DNA from: Polaribacter huanghezhanensis
Lineage (GTDB): Bacteria > Bacteroidota > Bacteroidia > Flavobacteriales > Flavobacteriaceae
Length of the DNA: 64,000 nucleotides
Assembly: GCF_030444335.1 (NCBI RefSeq)
Contig: NZ_CP128595.1
Coordinates: 2,432,501 to 2,496,500 of the forward strand
Direction: 5' to 3'
Shown here: piece by piece, positions 16,925 to 25,392 of the stretch
Numbering within the stretch: the first letter of the stretch is position 1
Layout: each line of letters opens with the position of its first letter
Notes under the pieces: model-generated
Databases searched by the model: none
The model's input: the letters and a program-made list of their open reading frames with translations, nothing else
What the model was told of the DNA's origin: nothing
Made by a program: the position numbers and the translations under genes

Positions 16925-19423
16925 TTACATTTTATCACCAAAGAAAATTGCATTCATTAATAACTTATTGGTTCCGTACCAAAAAGCTCTAAAGTTGGTG
17001 TTGTCTGTAAAAACAATTACTCTACCTCTACCCATTCTTTGTACTTGAAAAGGAACTGAACCTGCTAATACTTTTAAGTTTTGCTTAGAAATATAACCTG
17101 CCAATAACGGATTTTTAGTATACTGAATTGGATTGTTATAATTCGTTTTGTTTGGTTTTATAAAGATGGTTGTATTTCTAAACATTGGCAATTCGTTATT
17201 CTTATATCCAAAATTAATTGGATGCGAAACATCTAACTTTGTGTTGAAAATGGCACCACCAATTACTTGTGCTCCAGAACGCAATCCTCTATTTTCGAAT
17301 GTAACAGGATTTGTAGGAGGTGCTGCTTTTTCAAATTCTACGTTGATAAACTTCTTTGAAGCCAACCATCTTACAGCACTTCTATATCCTATTAAAACGC
17401 CACCATTTCTAACCCACGTTTTAAGGTTCGCTTCTGTTCCTTTATCAACTCCACGGCTACTTGGTACAATTAATGTAGAGTATTTACTCAAATCTGTTCT
17501 ACCCACATAAGACATGTCTAGTTTTGTTATTTTAATATCAAAACGCGTATCAAACAAATGCCAAATCTCTCCAGCATCAGAACTCGAAATTCCATCACCA
17601 ACTAGCATTGCAATCTTTTTAGGACTTATATTGCTAAAATTATTAGAACCTAAATCAACACCTTCATTTAAACCAGTTCTTGTTCCGTACACATGCACAT
17701 GACTGTTTTTAGCCACTTTTTCTAAAAAGGTATATAAGTCAACCGCATTTAATTTTTGGTTCTGTACAGGAATAAAAATAGTTCCGTAATCAAAATCTTT
17801 TCCGCCATTGTTAAACTTCTTTAAAGAAACTTTTGCTCTAATACCTTTGTTTAAAATAGTGTTCAATGCTTTTGGCGTATAGTAATCGTTCCAAGGCATT
17901 AAATATCCGTAATCGCTTTTATAAGAAATTGAACCAGCAGGCATTTCTAAATTGGTGACTTCTTTTCCTATTTTGTTAGTTGCAACGTTTTCTTCGTAAT
18001 CTAAATTAAATGCTAGTGGAAACGTCCAAGCAGAAATGTCGTAGAATAAACTATCGGCAAATTGTGTTCTTTTTTGGAACATCGCTTTTACCAATCTGCT
18101 GTTCTTTTGATTCATCGGAATTATAAAACTACTTCCTTTTTTATAGGTTTTCCCTTTGGATGTAAAGTCTGACGCGATTTCGTTGAACTTGATGTCTTGT
18201 CTTTTTAAAATCTCTGCCAAATGATATGTTTTGGCTGCATCGTTTTGATCACCAAAGACAATTGCTTTTGTTTTTGCTGTTTCTTTTCTTGCATTCTTAA
18301 AGAAATCTTGTTGGTATTTTAGAAGTTGAACTCGCATATTACGTGCTGCTTCTAAAGTAGACAGCGCTGCGGTAAATTGATTTCTAATAGTAAACGGAAA
18401 CGTTAACACGCCATTTACGGTTTCTTGTGCATGACCACGAGAACTTCCTTGTTCAAATAAGATTCCGATACTTCCATTTACATCTGGAAACGTAGATCCT
18501 TTTCCGTAATAAAAATCGTCATAACTTTCTTCTGAATAATATAAAGAGCTTATTTTATCTAACGCTTTTGCGTGATAAGCACCAATTTGCTTGGTCAATT
18601 CTTGGTTTAATTTTGGCGTTAACGGATTTGTTCTAGACGGAATTCCCGGTTGAAAGAAGAAACTAGAATTGCTTCCCATTTCGTGATGATCTGTTAAGAT
18701 ATTTGGCATCCATTTATGAAACGATGCAATTCTTGCTCTAGATTCTGGCAACTGCACTGGCAACCAATCTCTGTTCATATCAAACCAATAATGATTGGTT
18801 CTACCGCCAGGCCAAACTTCTCTGTATTCTCTATCGTTTGGGTCTGGGTTGATGTTAATCGCTTTGTTTGTATTTGCCCAATATGCAAAACGTTGCAATC
18901 CGTCAGGATTAAAAGAAGGATCAAATAAAATAACCGTATTGTCTAACAATTCATCTATGTCGCTTCCTTGTGCAGCGGCTAAATAATAGGCTGCAGCCAA
19001 ACTAGCATTTGATCCACTTGGTTCGTTACCATGAATAGAAAATCCTTGATACACCACAATCGGCGCATTAGAAACATCTATTGAAGCATTGTCTGTTGCA
19101 GCAATATGGTTTTTACGGATGGCTTCTATATTTTGATGATTCTTTGGCGATGTAATGGTTAATAACAACAACGGTCTTCCTTCAAAAGTAGTTCCTCTAG
19201 TTTCTATAGATATTCTGTCTGACGCTTTTGCCAAAGCCTTCATATACTCTACTAGTTTATCGTGTGTAACATGCCATTCGCCCACTTCGTGACCGATGAC
19301 AGATTTTGGAGTTGGAATGTTTTTATTGTAGGTTACATCATTAGGTAAGTAATACGATAAATCTACTTGTTGTGCAGATACAGAATACGCAAGCAACAAC
19401 AAAAGGAAGGTCAATTTTTTCAT
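16925..19423 (-). CDS. exported M14-family zinc carboxypeptidase with C-terminal amidotransferase-like domain
   Basis: This 832-residue secreted metallopeptidase is counted from MKKLTFLLLL at 19423; 22 upstream in-frame residues do not look like a signal and are dropped. The signal peptide ends SVSAQ near residue 18. The zinc motif is HGNEPSG (His131, Glu134), with the third ligand in TDHHEMG near 246 and a candidate catalytic Glu in ILFEQGSSRG. The C-terminal part (about 600-830) has a Rossmann-like segment with LIVPSSRG and GGVLIGYRSAV, as in ThuA/GATase-like domains. A paralogue lies at 56383. It likely degrades peptides or peptidoglycan fragments outside the cell. Confidence 0.9.
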   Translation of the reverse strand: MKKLTFLLLLLAYSVSAQQVDLSYYLPNDVTYNKNIPTPKSVIGHEVGEWHVTHDKLVEYMKALAKASDRISIETRGTTFEGRPLLLLTITSPKNHQNIEAIRKNHIAATDNASIDVSNAPIVVYQGFSIHGNEPSGSNASLAAAYYLAAAQGSDIDELLDNTVILFDPSFNPDGLQRFAYWANTNKAININPDPNDREYREVWPGGRTNHYWFDMNRDWLPVQLPESRARIASFHKWMPNILTDHHEMGSNSSFFFQPGIPSRTNPLTPKLNQELTKQIGAYHAKALDKISSLYYSEESYDDFYYGKGSTFPDVNGSIGILFEQGSSRGHAQETVNGVLTFPFTIRNQFTAALSTLEAARNMRVQLLKYQQDFFKNARKETAKTKAIVFGDQNDAAKTYHLAEILKRQDIKFNEIASDFTSKGKTYKKGSSFIIPMNQKNSRLVKAMFQKRTQFADSLFYDISAWTFPLAFNLDYEENVATNKIGKEVTNLEMPAGSISYKSDYGYLMPWNDYYTPKALNTILNKGIRAKVSLKKFNNGGKDFDYGTIFIPVQNQKLNAVDLYTFLEKVAKNSHVHVYGTRTGLNEGVDLGSNNFSNISPKKIAMLVGDGISSSDAGEIWHLFDTRFDIKITKLDMSYVGRTDLSKYSTLIVPSSRGVDKGTEANLKTWVRNGGVLIGYRSAVRWLASKKFINVEFEKAAPPTNPVTFENRGLRSGAQVIGGAIFNTKLDVSHPINFGYKNNELPMFRNTTIFIKPNKTNYNNPIQYTKNPLLAGYISKQNLKVLAGSVPFQVQRMGRGRVIVFTDNTNFRAFWYGTNKLLMNAIFFGDKM

Positions 19424-19625
19424 TAGAAACGGTTTGTTAGTTTTCAGCGTACAATATAAAGAAACTAAGTCTTTATGAAAATTTAACACAACCTATTTAA
19501 CTTTTGTTTAACAAATGTTGGTAACGCAACAAAAACTTTTCTTTTTAATAAATTGATTTTTGACTAGTAAAATTTTCGAATTAAAGTAATGAAGGAATTG
19601 AAAATGGAAATTGACGCGAATTAAT

Positions 19626-19634
19626 TATCTTTCG
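19626..19634 (+). promoter_or_regulatory. probable -7 promoter box TATCTTTCG
   Basis: One mismatch from TAnnTTTG, 26 bases before the start codon at 19660. Confidence 0.5.
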
Positions 19635-19659
19635 CATCGATAAAAATATTTTTTAACAA

Positions 19660-20364
19660 ATGAAAGAACATCTTACTCTTTTAATTGATGACAAGAACAT
19701 CGATTTATGGAATGAATTAAATAACATCTATAAAATTGAATTAATTGCAAGTCCAGAAGGAATTTATAGTTCTAACGTTTCTAGCAAAACTGCAACCATA
19801 AGCATTAATGAAGAAGACCTTAGTGCTATTTCTTTTACACATCAATTAATTCATCTATCCTTAAAGTCTAAAAACGTAAAAATTGCAGAAGATTTCTATA
19901 CTGCTTTAGAAAAAAACGAGCGCATAAATAGTCTTTTTTCTGATGGTTTAAAAGAGCATGTAACGTATTGTTTAGAGCTTGAATTAACACGTCCATTATT
20001 TTTAAAAATGGGTTATGAAAATCAACTTATCACAAGTGATTTTAATGAACCTAAAATGAATAAAAAGATGCTAGATATTCTCTTTAAAAGGTATACCAAT
20101 AAAAATGTTTATGACAGAGAAGCTGTAGATTTTTTTATCGGTACCTTCTTCGCAATGAAGTCTTGTAATAATCCTGCTTTTAAGTATCATAAATACTTCA
20201 TCGCTTTTCAAGATTTAGATAAAGAGTTGTATACCTTATTATCGGAGTTTTGGTTAGATTGGAAAACCTATGATATGGAAGATATTGAAGATAGCTATGA
20301 TAAAATTTTGCAATATTTTATTGAAGATCTTACGCGTTGGATATCAGAAAAAACCATTTCTTAA
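19660..20364 (+). CDS. unknown protein with a degenerate HExxH-like motif
   Basis: This 234-residue protein is soluble, without a signal peptide, and unrecognised. Near residue 67 it reads FTHQLIHLSLK, which matches the helix of small metallopeptidase-like proteins (HELxH) except that the catalytic Glu is Gln. It is acidic and rich in aromatic residues toward the C-terminus (FWLDWKTYDMEDIEDSYD). It is followed after 27 bases by the VF530-like gene. It may be a catalytically dead peptidase-fold protein or simply an unrelated helical protein. Confidence 0.55.
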   Translation: MKEHLTLLIDDKNIDLWNELNNIYKIELIASPEGIYSSNVSSKTATISINEEDLSAISFTHQLIHLSLKSKNVKIAEDFYTALEKNERINSLFSDGLKEHVTYCLELELTRPLFLKMGYENQLITSDFNEPKMNKKMLDILFKRYTNKNVYDREAVDFFIGTFFAMKSCNNPAFKYHKYFIAFQDLDKELYTLLSEFWLDWKTYDMEDIEDSYDKILQYFIEDLTRWISEKTIS

Positions 20365-20391
20365 AACAGCCCTTAATAGTACACACCAACA

Positions 20392-20742
20392 ATGAATACA
20401 AATAACATTGACAACAACAAACCAACAAATTCACAAAAGCAATCTGATAAACTTTCTAGTGAAAAGAAACCTACGAAACGCATACGAAGGCAAGCTACAG
20501 AAGAACAGTTAAACAACCCGTTTCATGGAGTTAAACTTGCCCAGGTATTAGAAAGTCTGGTAGCGCATTATGGTTGGGAATATCTAGGAGACCGTGTTAA
20601 TATTCGCTGTTTTATATACAATCCAACTATGAAATCGAGCTTGGGTTTTTTAAGAAGAACCACTTGGGCAAGAGAACATGTTGAGGATCTTTATTTGGAG
20701 ATGTTAGATGAAAAAGAAGATAGATCTAAAGAGAATAATTAA
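20392..20742 (+). CDS. VF530/DUF2132-family DNA-binding protein
   Basis: This is a small basic protein of 116 residues. After a 40-residue charged, low-complexity N-terminal tail (KKPTKRIRRQATEE) comes the complete VF530 domain: NPFHGVKLAQVLESLVAHYG, WEYLGDRVNIRCF, then KSSLGFLRRTTWAREHVEDLY. The family is reported to bind DNA. It shares the strand and a short spacing with the unknown gene upstream. It marks the left boundary of the accessory methyltransferase operon. Confidence 0.85.
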   Translation: MNTNNIDNNKPTNSQKQSDKLSSEKKPTKRIRRQATEEQLNNPFHGVKLAQVLESLVAHYGWEYLGDRVNIRCFIYNPTMKSSLGFLRRTTWAREHVEDLYLEMLDEKEDRSKENN

Positions 20743-20925
20743 AAAGTAAATTAATTTATTCTTTTCCGTTGATTAACTCTTCCATTAGTTACACTAGCTA
20801 CCTTCAATCAAAACATATTTTGATTTTGCTAATGCTCAAGGAGATATTTAAAATTAAGACTTACTTTTATCTTTTATTCTACTCTCCTCGAACTAAAACA
20901 GAAATAAATTAGGAATTACAAAAAA

Positions 20926-20962
20926 TGTCCGTAAATTTGTCCGTGTACGCAAAAACGTCCGT
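20926..20962. repeat. three GTCCGT direct repeats upstream of the methyltransferase
   Basis: GTCCGT occurs at 20927-20932, 20939-20944 and 20957-20962, with start-to-start spacings of 12 and 18 bases. The last copy is 8 bases before the start codon. The repeats could be sites bound by the arm-type DNA-binding domain encoded immediately downstream, giving autoregulation. This role is inferred. Confidence 0.6.
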
Positions 20963-20970
20963 GAATAATT

Positions 20971-23178
20971 ATGGCAACAATTAATTTTTATTTAGACAAA
21001 CCTGACAAAAAAGGGTTTGCACCAATTCATCTACGAATAAACTGTAACGGAAGTCAAATTAAGGTTTCTACAGGACAGAAAATAGAACCAAAAAACTTCA
21101 ATAAATCTAAACAAAAAGCGATTGGACTAAGTGTTGAATCTCACGAAATTAATCATTATTTAGACTTTTTAAGAAAAAGAACAGATGAACTCCTGCACCA
21201 TTCCAACAAGAAAACCTTTATTCAAGACGAAGTTAAAAGCTCATTAAACGAACATATAGAAAACTACAAAGAAAGCAACAATGTAAATATTGTCAAAGAA
21301 CAGGTTGCTCTTTATGGAAAACCATTCACTTTTGTAGATTTATTTGCTGGAGCTGGCGGTTTTAGTGAAGGTTTTTTACAAGCTGAACATAACAATAAAT
21401 TCTTTGATTTCGTTGTTGCCAACGACATCAATGAAAATTGCGAATTAACTCACGTTGTTCGCTATAATCATCAATTAGGTTTGGATGCTGAGTTTTTAAA
21501 ACAAGATATTACTGAACCAGATTTTTTAGACAATTTATTAGAAAAAATTAATGGACGTAAAATTGACGTTGTTTGTGGAGGACCACCTTGTCAAAGTTTC
21601 AGTCTTGCAGGAAAACGAAAAAAATTCGATAAAAAAGACGACCTTTTTTCTCACTACTTAGAAGTCATTAAGGTTTTACAACCTAAATACTTTGTGATGG
21701 AAAATGTAAAAGGCATTTTGACAAAAGAAGGTGGAAAAATAAAAGAATTGATTATCAAAGAAATCAATTCTATTGTTGACACAAAAGAAATTCCATTACT
21801 AAATACATTCATCAAAAAAATACGGAAAGAATCAAATTCATTTCTTTTCGATAGTATTGTAAAAAGGGTTGAGCTTGAAAAATTACTTGAAAAAGATAAG
21901 GAAACTGGAAAAGCTGATTTCATCAGCTTTGTAGAAAGTAAATTTAAAAAACTGACGCCAAAAATTGCAGACTACAAAACCAGTAAAACAGACGAAAACA
22001 TTAATACAATTCGTCACGGTTTTAACATTTTAGCAAGAACAAAAGAATGGGAAAAATTAAAGCGTGACATTATCAAAGAAAAAGATTTTTGCAATATCGA
22101 TAGTGACGACTTTGCAAATGCCTTTACAGATTTTCTAACAGAAATAAGCTCTGAAAATGTAATTTCAAAAATTGAAAATTCATTTAAAGCCTTAAGAGTT
22201 CCAACAAACTACAAAAAGGATTGTGAGGATATTATAACTGCCTTAAAAATCTACACAACATCTTTTGATGAAACTATCGAGGTTTTAAAATCTCATTGTA
22301 ACACATTACAAAAAAAAGAATTAAAGACTATTCTTGAAAGTATTAGACTTTATAAAATAGAGCAACCATTTGTCGCAAACGCATCAAATTATGGAGTACC
22401 TCAAAATAGAGAAAGAGTGCTTTTTATTGGTTGTCGTAAAGATCAAAAGTATATTTCAGAAATTCCTGCAACAGTTTCCGAAGAAGAAAAAGTAACCATT
22501 TTTGAAGCTTTGTATGATTTGGACTTTATTGGTAATAACCAAGAAGCTCGTCGTTATGAAGAAATTAATATTTCTGCTCAATACAACGGAACTGCAAAGA
22601 AAATGACTAAACTTCTTAAAAAAAGAAAAATTGATGGAAAGCCAATTTCTAAAGGAGGAAAATCATTTGCAGAATGGTCAAAAAAAGGGAGGTTAATTGC
22701 ACGCTTTAAACCACAAACAAAACCTTTTTACGTGAAGAATAATGAAGGCTTGGAGAACGGAGAAAAATATTTTGATGTACTCAACAATCACAAAACCAGT
22801 AACCAAAACGATACTGTAATTGAAAGACTTGGTGTCATTCTAAAAAATGGTAATTATAGACAAGCTCAACCAGAACTTAAAAAGTTAGATCTTTCAACAA
22901 ACAAACGCAACTACAATGTTTTAAAACCTGACGAACAAAGCTCAACAATAATGACTATTGCAGATGATTACATTCATTATAATTCACCAAGGTCTTTGAC
23001 AGTTAGAGAAATGGCACGTTTACAATCATTTGATGACTCTTTTGTTTTTCAAGGAAAACGCTCAACTGGAGGAAATAATAGAAAAACTGAAGTTCCACAA
23101 TATACTTTAGTAGGTAATGCTGTACCACCTTTATTAGCAAGAGCAGTAGCAACAGAAATATTAAAAAATATTAAATAA
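20971..23178 (+). CDS. cytosine-5 DNA methyltransferase with N-terminal recombinase-type arm DNA-binding domain
   Basis: This 735-residue protein joins two parts. Residues 1-100 (INFYLDKPDKKGFAPIHLRI; STGQKIEPKNFN; INHYLDFLRKRTDELL) match the arm DNA-binding domain found at the N-terminus of Bacteroidota tyrosine recombinases. Residues 118-735 are a C5 methyltransferase with motif I FVDLFAGAGGFSEGF (121-135), catalytic Cys207 in GGPPCQSF, ENVKG (244-248), QNRERV (478-483), then LTVREMARLQSF and GNAVPP. Between ENV and QNRERV there is an insertion of about 200 residues rich in charged helices, much longer than usual. No recombinase catalytic domain is present. It is the first gene of a tight four-gene operon and presumably provides self-protection for the nuclease gene at 25389. 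Confidence 0.9.
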   Translation: MATINFYLDKPDKKGFAPIHLRINCNGSQIKVSTGQKIEPKNFNKSKQKAIGLSVESHEINHYLDFLRKRTDELLHHSNKKTFIQDEVKSSLNEHIENYKESNNVNIVKEQVALYGKPFTFVDLFAGAGGFSEGFLQAEHNNKFFDFVVANDINENCELTHVVRYNHQLGLDAEFLKQDITEPDFLDNLLEKINGRKIDVVCGGPPCQSFSLAGKRKKFDKKDDLFSHYLEVIKVLQPKYFVMENVKGILTKEGGKIKELIIKEINSIVDTKEIPLLNTFIKKIRKESNSFLFDSIVKRVELEKLLEKDKETGKADFISFVESKFKKLTPKIADYKTSKTDENINTIRHGFNILARTKEWEKLKRDIIKEKDFCNIDSDDFANAFTDFLTEISSENVISKIENSFKALRVPTNYKKDCEDIITALKIYTTSFDETIEVLKSHCNTLQKKELKTILESIRLYKIEQPFVANASNYGVPQNRERVLFIGCRKDQKYISEIPATVSEEEKVTIFEALYDLDFIGNNQEARRYEEINISAQYNGTAKKMTKLLKKRKIDGKPISKGGKSFAEWSKKGRLIARFKPQTKPFYVKNNEGLENGEKYFDVLNNHKTSNQNDTVIERLGVILKNGNYRQAQPELKKLDLSTNKRNYNVLKPDEQSSTIMTIADDYIHYNSPRSLTVREMARLQSFDDSFVFQGKRSTGGNNRKTEVPQYTLVGNAVPPLLARAVATEILKNIK

Positions 23179-23183
23179 AAAAT

Positions 23184-24329
23184 ATGAAATCACTTGAAAT
23201 AATTGGTTTTACCAAGGATTACAGAACCAACACCAATGTTATATATGCACAAATATTAGTGAAAGAATATTTTGACTTAATTGGCGATAATTATAATAAA
23301 TTCCAACTTCAAAGGAAGAAAGAAACTCATAAAGGTTACAAGAGATTAATGGAAGACTTGGAAGAAGGAGCTTTACTACCTGGAATCACTTTAGCAATTG
23401 AGCCTAGTAAAGCTAAAGAGTTTATTCCCTTAATTGAGAAAAAAGCTAAAGAAAAGATTTCGGCACAATTAGAATCTATAAAAGATAGTATTTACATTCT
23501 TGACGGCCTTCAACGAACTCATAAAATAAAAGAATTAATTGATTCGAAAATTGAGTTTAAAGCTGAGCAAAAACTACTTTTAGAAATTTGGGTTGAACCT
23601 GAAATTTCTCATTTGGTATATAGACTTATAGTTTTAAATTCAGGGCAGAAACCTATGTCGATGAGACATCAAATAGAATTATTATTTACTACTATGAGAA
23701 CAACTTTAATAAAGGATATACCAACATTAGAGATATTAGTAGAAAACAAGGAAGATAAAAGAACTAAAGCCTCTCAGTTTCCATTTGAAAGACTTGTAAC
23801 TGCTTATTACAGTTTTCTTACCAAATCACCTGAAGTGGACAAGACAACTATCGTTTCACAAAAAATTGTAGAAGAAAAAATTATGGATGAAACTGAAGAA
23901 TATTTGTCAGATAGTTTTGCTTCTTTCAAAGGCTATTTAAAAAAATATTGTGAATTAGATAACGAGTTGTTTAGAATTTGTGACAATTCTGATCTTAAAT
24001 CATTTAGAAACTGGTTTGCTGATGCCAATGTTATTAATTCGTTTTTCTCATCAATTGGAAAGTTACACGAGGCAAAAGCTGGAAGAATTGAAAAGGCAAT
24101 AAATGTTCTAATTGAAAAATTAAAAAGTGCTCAAAATGGTGAGGATATTATCAAATTAGAAGAATACAAAAAAATAAAAGAAGAAGTAGCTGACCCGAAA
24201 AAATATAATGTTGGATTTGCCACAAGGTTATTGTTATCAAAATCTTTTGATGAATACTTTAGAGATGAAGGAGATAGAACTTTACATGAATGTTGGATAG
24301 AATTATCTTTGGATTTAAAAAAGGATTAA
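23184..24329 (+). CDS. DGQHR/DndB-like protein in restriction operon
   Basis: This 381-residue cytoplasmic protein begins five bases after the methyltransferase gene. It contains YILDGLQRTHKI at about 104-115, resembling the DGQHR/DUF262 signature, and IVLNSGQKPMSMRHQIELL at about 149-167, the partner motif of that family. The family includes DndB-type regulators and ParB-like proteins of DNA-modification defence systems. Whether it binds DNA, hydrolyses nucleotide or regulates the operon cannot be told. The C-terminal half is helical and unrecognised. Confidence 0.65.
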   Translation: MKSLEIIGFTKDYRTNTNVIYAQILVKEYFDLIGDNYNKFQLQRKKETHKGYKRLMEDLEEGALLPGITLAIEPSKAKEFIPLIEKKAKEKISAQLESIKDSIYILDGLQRTHKIKELIDSKIEFKAEQKLLLEIWVEPEISHLVYRLIVLNSGQKPMSMRHQIELLFTTMRTTLIKDIPTLEILVENKEDKRTKASQFPFERLVTAYYSFLTKSPEVDKTTIVSQKIVEEKIMDETEEYLSDSFASFKGYLKKYCELDNELFRICDNSDLKSFRNWFADANVINSFFSSIGKLHEAKAGRIEKAINVLIEKLKSAQNGEDIIKLEEYKKIKEEVADPKKYNVGFATRLLLSKSFDEYFRDEGDRTLHECWIELSLDLKKD

Positions 24330-24330
24330 T

Positions 24331-25392
24331 ATGATCTTCGAACATATAATTGCAATAAAAGATGACGATGACTTTTTAGAAGACATTGAAATAATAGAAT
24401 TTTTAGGATATCCTTGTATAGATGATAAAATAGCTTTACCAATTAATACATCCTTCTCGTTTAACAGAAATAATACCATTGATATTAAATATGAATCTGG
24501 TATCAGTATTGGTGAAATAAAATTTTTAAAGGATAGAAAAATTGAAGATATAGAAGGTTTACCAAACGATGAAAGAATATGTTTCTATATCGATTATGAT
24601 CAAGAACATATCGTAGACCAAAGTCATACTTTCAAGTTTGATTACATAATTATAAATAAAAGGAATTTTAATAAATATAAGTCAAAATATAAAAAGACTT
24701 CTTCGATTTGGGGAAGTTTCTTTCATATTGATGATAAGCCTAATATTATATTTGATAAGAAAAAAACAACAACTAGTTTATCAGTCTCTAGTAATTTAAA
24801 AATAAGAAATAGTATTTATAAAGACAATCTATTTCTATCTATAAATGAGCCCAATCCATTTAATCGTTTTTTAAAGTTATATCATCTATTGGAGTTACAA
24901 TTTGATATGCATACTGCTCAAAAAATTAAAGCATTAGTTGAAGAAGGAAATAAAGAGAAAGAAATTAGCAGTAAACTAAAAGAATATACACGTGAGGAGA
25001 TAAATAGACTCGTGTCAATCATTAGAGAACGTTGTGTTGATTTAGTATCACTAACAAATACAATGAATACCATTGAACCTTTTAAGGAAAAAGCAATCAA
25101 AATATTTTATCAATATGGTAAAGAAAGTAACCCTTTGAGGAGAACTAATGATTTTAGAAACATTGTTGATGAAGAAGGAAGTTTTAGCAATCAAGCCTTT
25201 GTTGAATCTCAAGGACATACCTATAATATAATAATACCTAAAATATGTGCTTATTGGATATATCGTGTTAGGTCTTCAATTGCTCATAATAAGTTTGGAG
25301 AATACATAATGGATAAAAATGACGAAGAATTTATTGTTGAATTTGCCGAACCACTACTTAAAGAAGTTGTTACTCAATGTTTTAAAATATGA
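24331..25392 (+). CDS. HEPN-like protein in restriction operon
   Basis: This 353-residue protein is acidic and rich in Ile, Lys and Asp at the N-terminus. Its C-terminal region is helical and carries RSSIAH (residues 314-319), an RxxxxH motif in the local setting YRVRSSIAHNKFGE that is typical of HEPN domains, many of which are RNases in toxin and defence systems. It starts one base after the upstream stop and its last four bases overlap the start of the nuclease gene (ATGA), so it is translationally coupled to both. The fold assignment is inferred from the motif; the N-terminal 200 residues are unrecognised. Confidence 0.6.
   Translation: MIFEHIIAIKDDDDFLEDIEIIEFLGYPCIDDKIALPINTSFSFNRNNTIDIKYESGISIGEIKFLKDRKIEDIEGLPNDERICFYIDYDQEHIVDQSHTFKFDYIIINKRNFNKYKSKYKKTSSIWGSFFHIDDKPNIIFDKKKTTTSLSVSSNLKIRNSIYKDNLFLSINEPNPFNRFLKLYHLLELQFDMHTAQKIKALVEEGNKEKEISSKLKEYTREEINRLVSIIRERCVDLVSLTNTMNTIEPFKEKAIKIFYQYGKESNPLRRTNDFRNIVDEEGSFSNQAFVESQGHTYNIIIPKICAYWIYRVRSSIAHNKFGEYIMDKNDEEFIVEFAEPLLKEVVTQCFKI

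Noticed and set aside
20926-20990. Short leader peptide frame from ATG 20925 through the GTCCGT repeats
   Set aside because: A 19-codon frame exists by chance around the repeats and overlaps the methyltransferase start; nothing supports translation.
20971-21290. Tyrosine recombinase gene, hence an integrated element
   Set aside because: Only the arm-binding domain is present; the core-binding and catalytic domains are missing and no attachment-site repeats were found at the operon ends.
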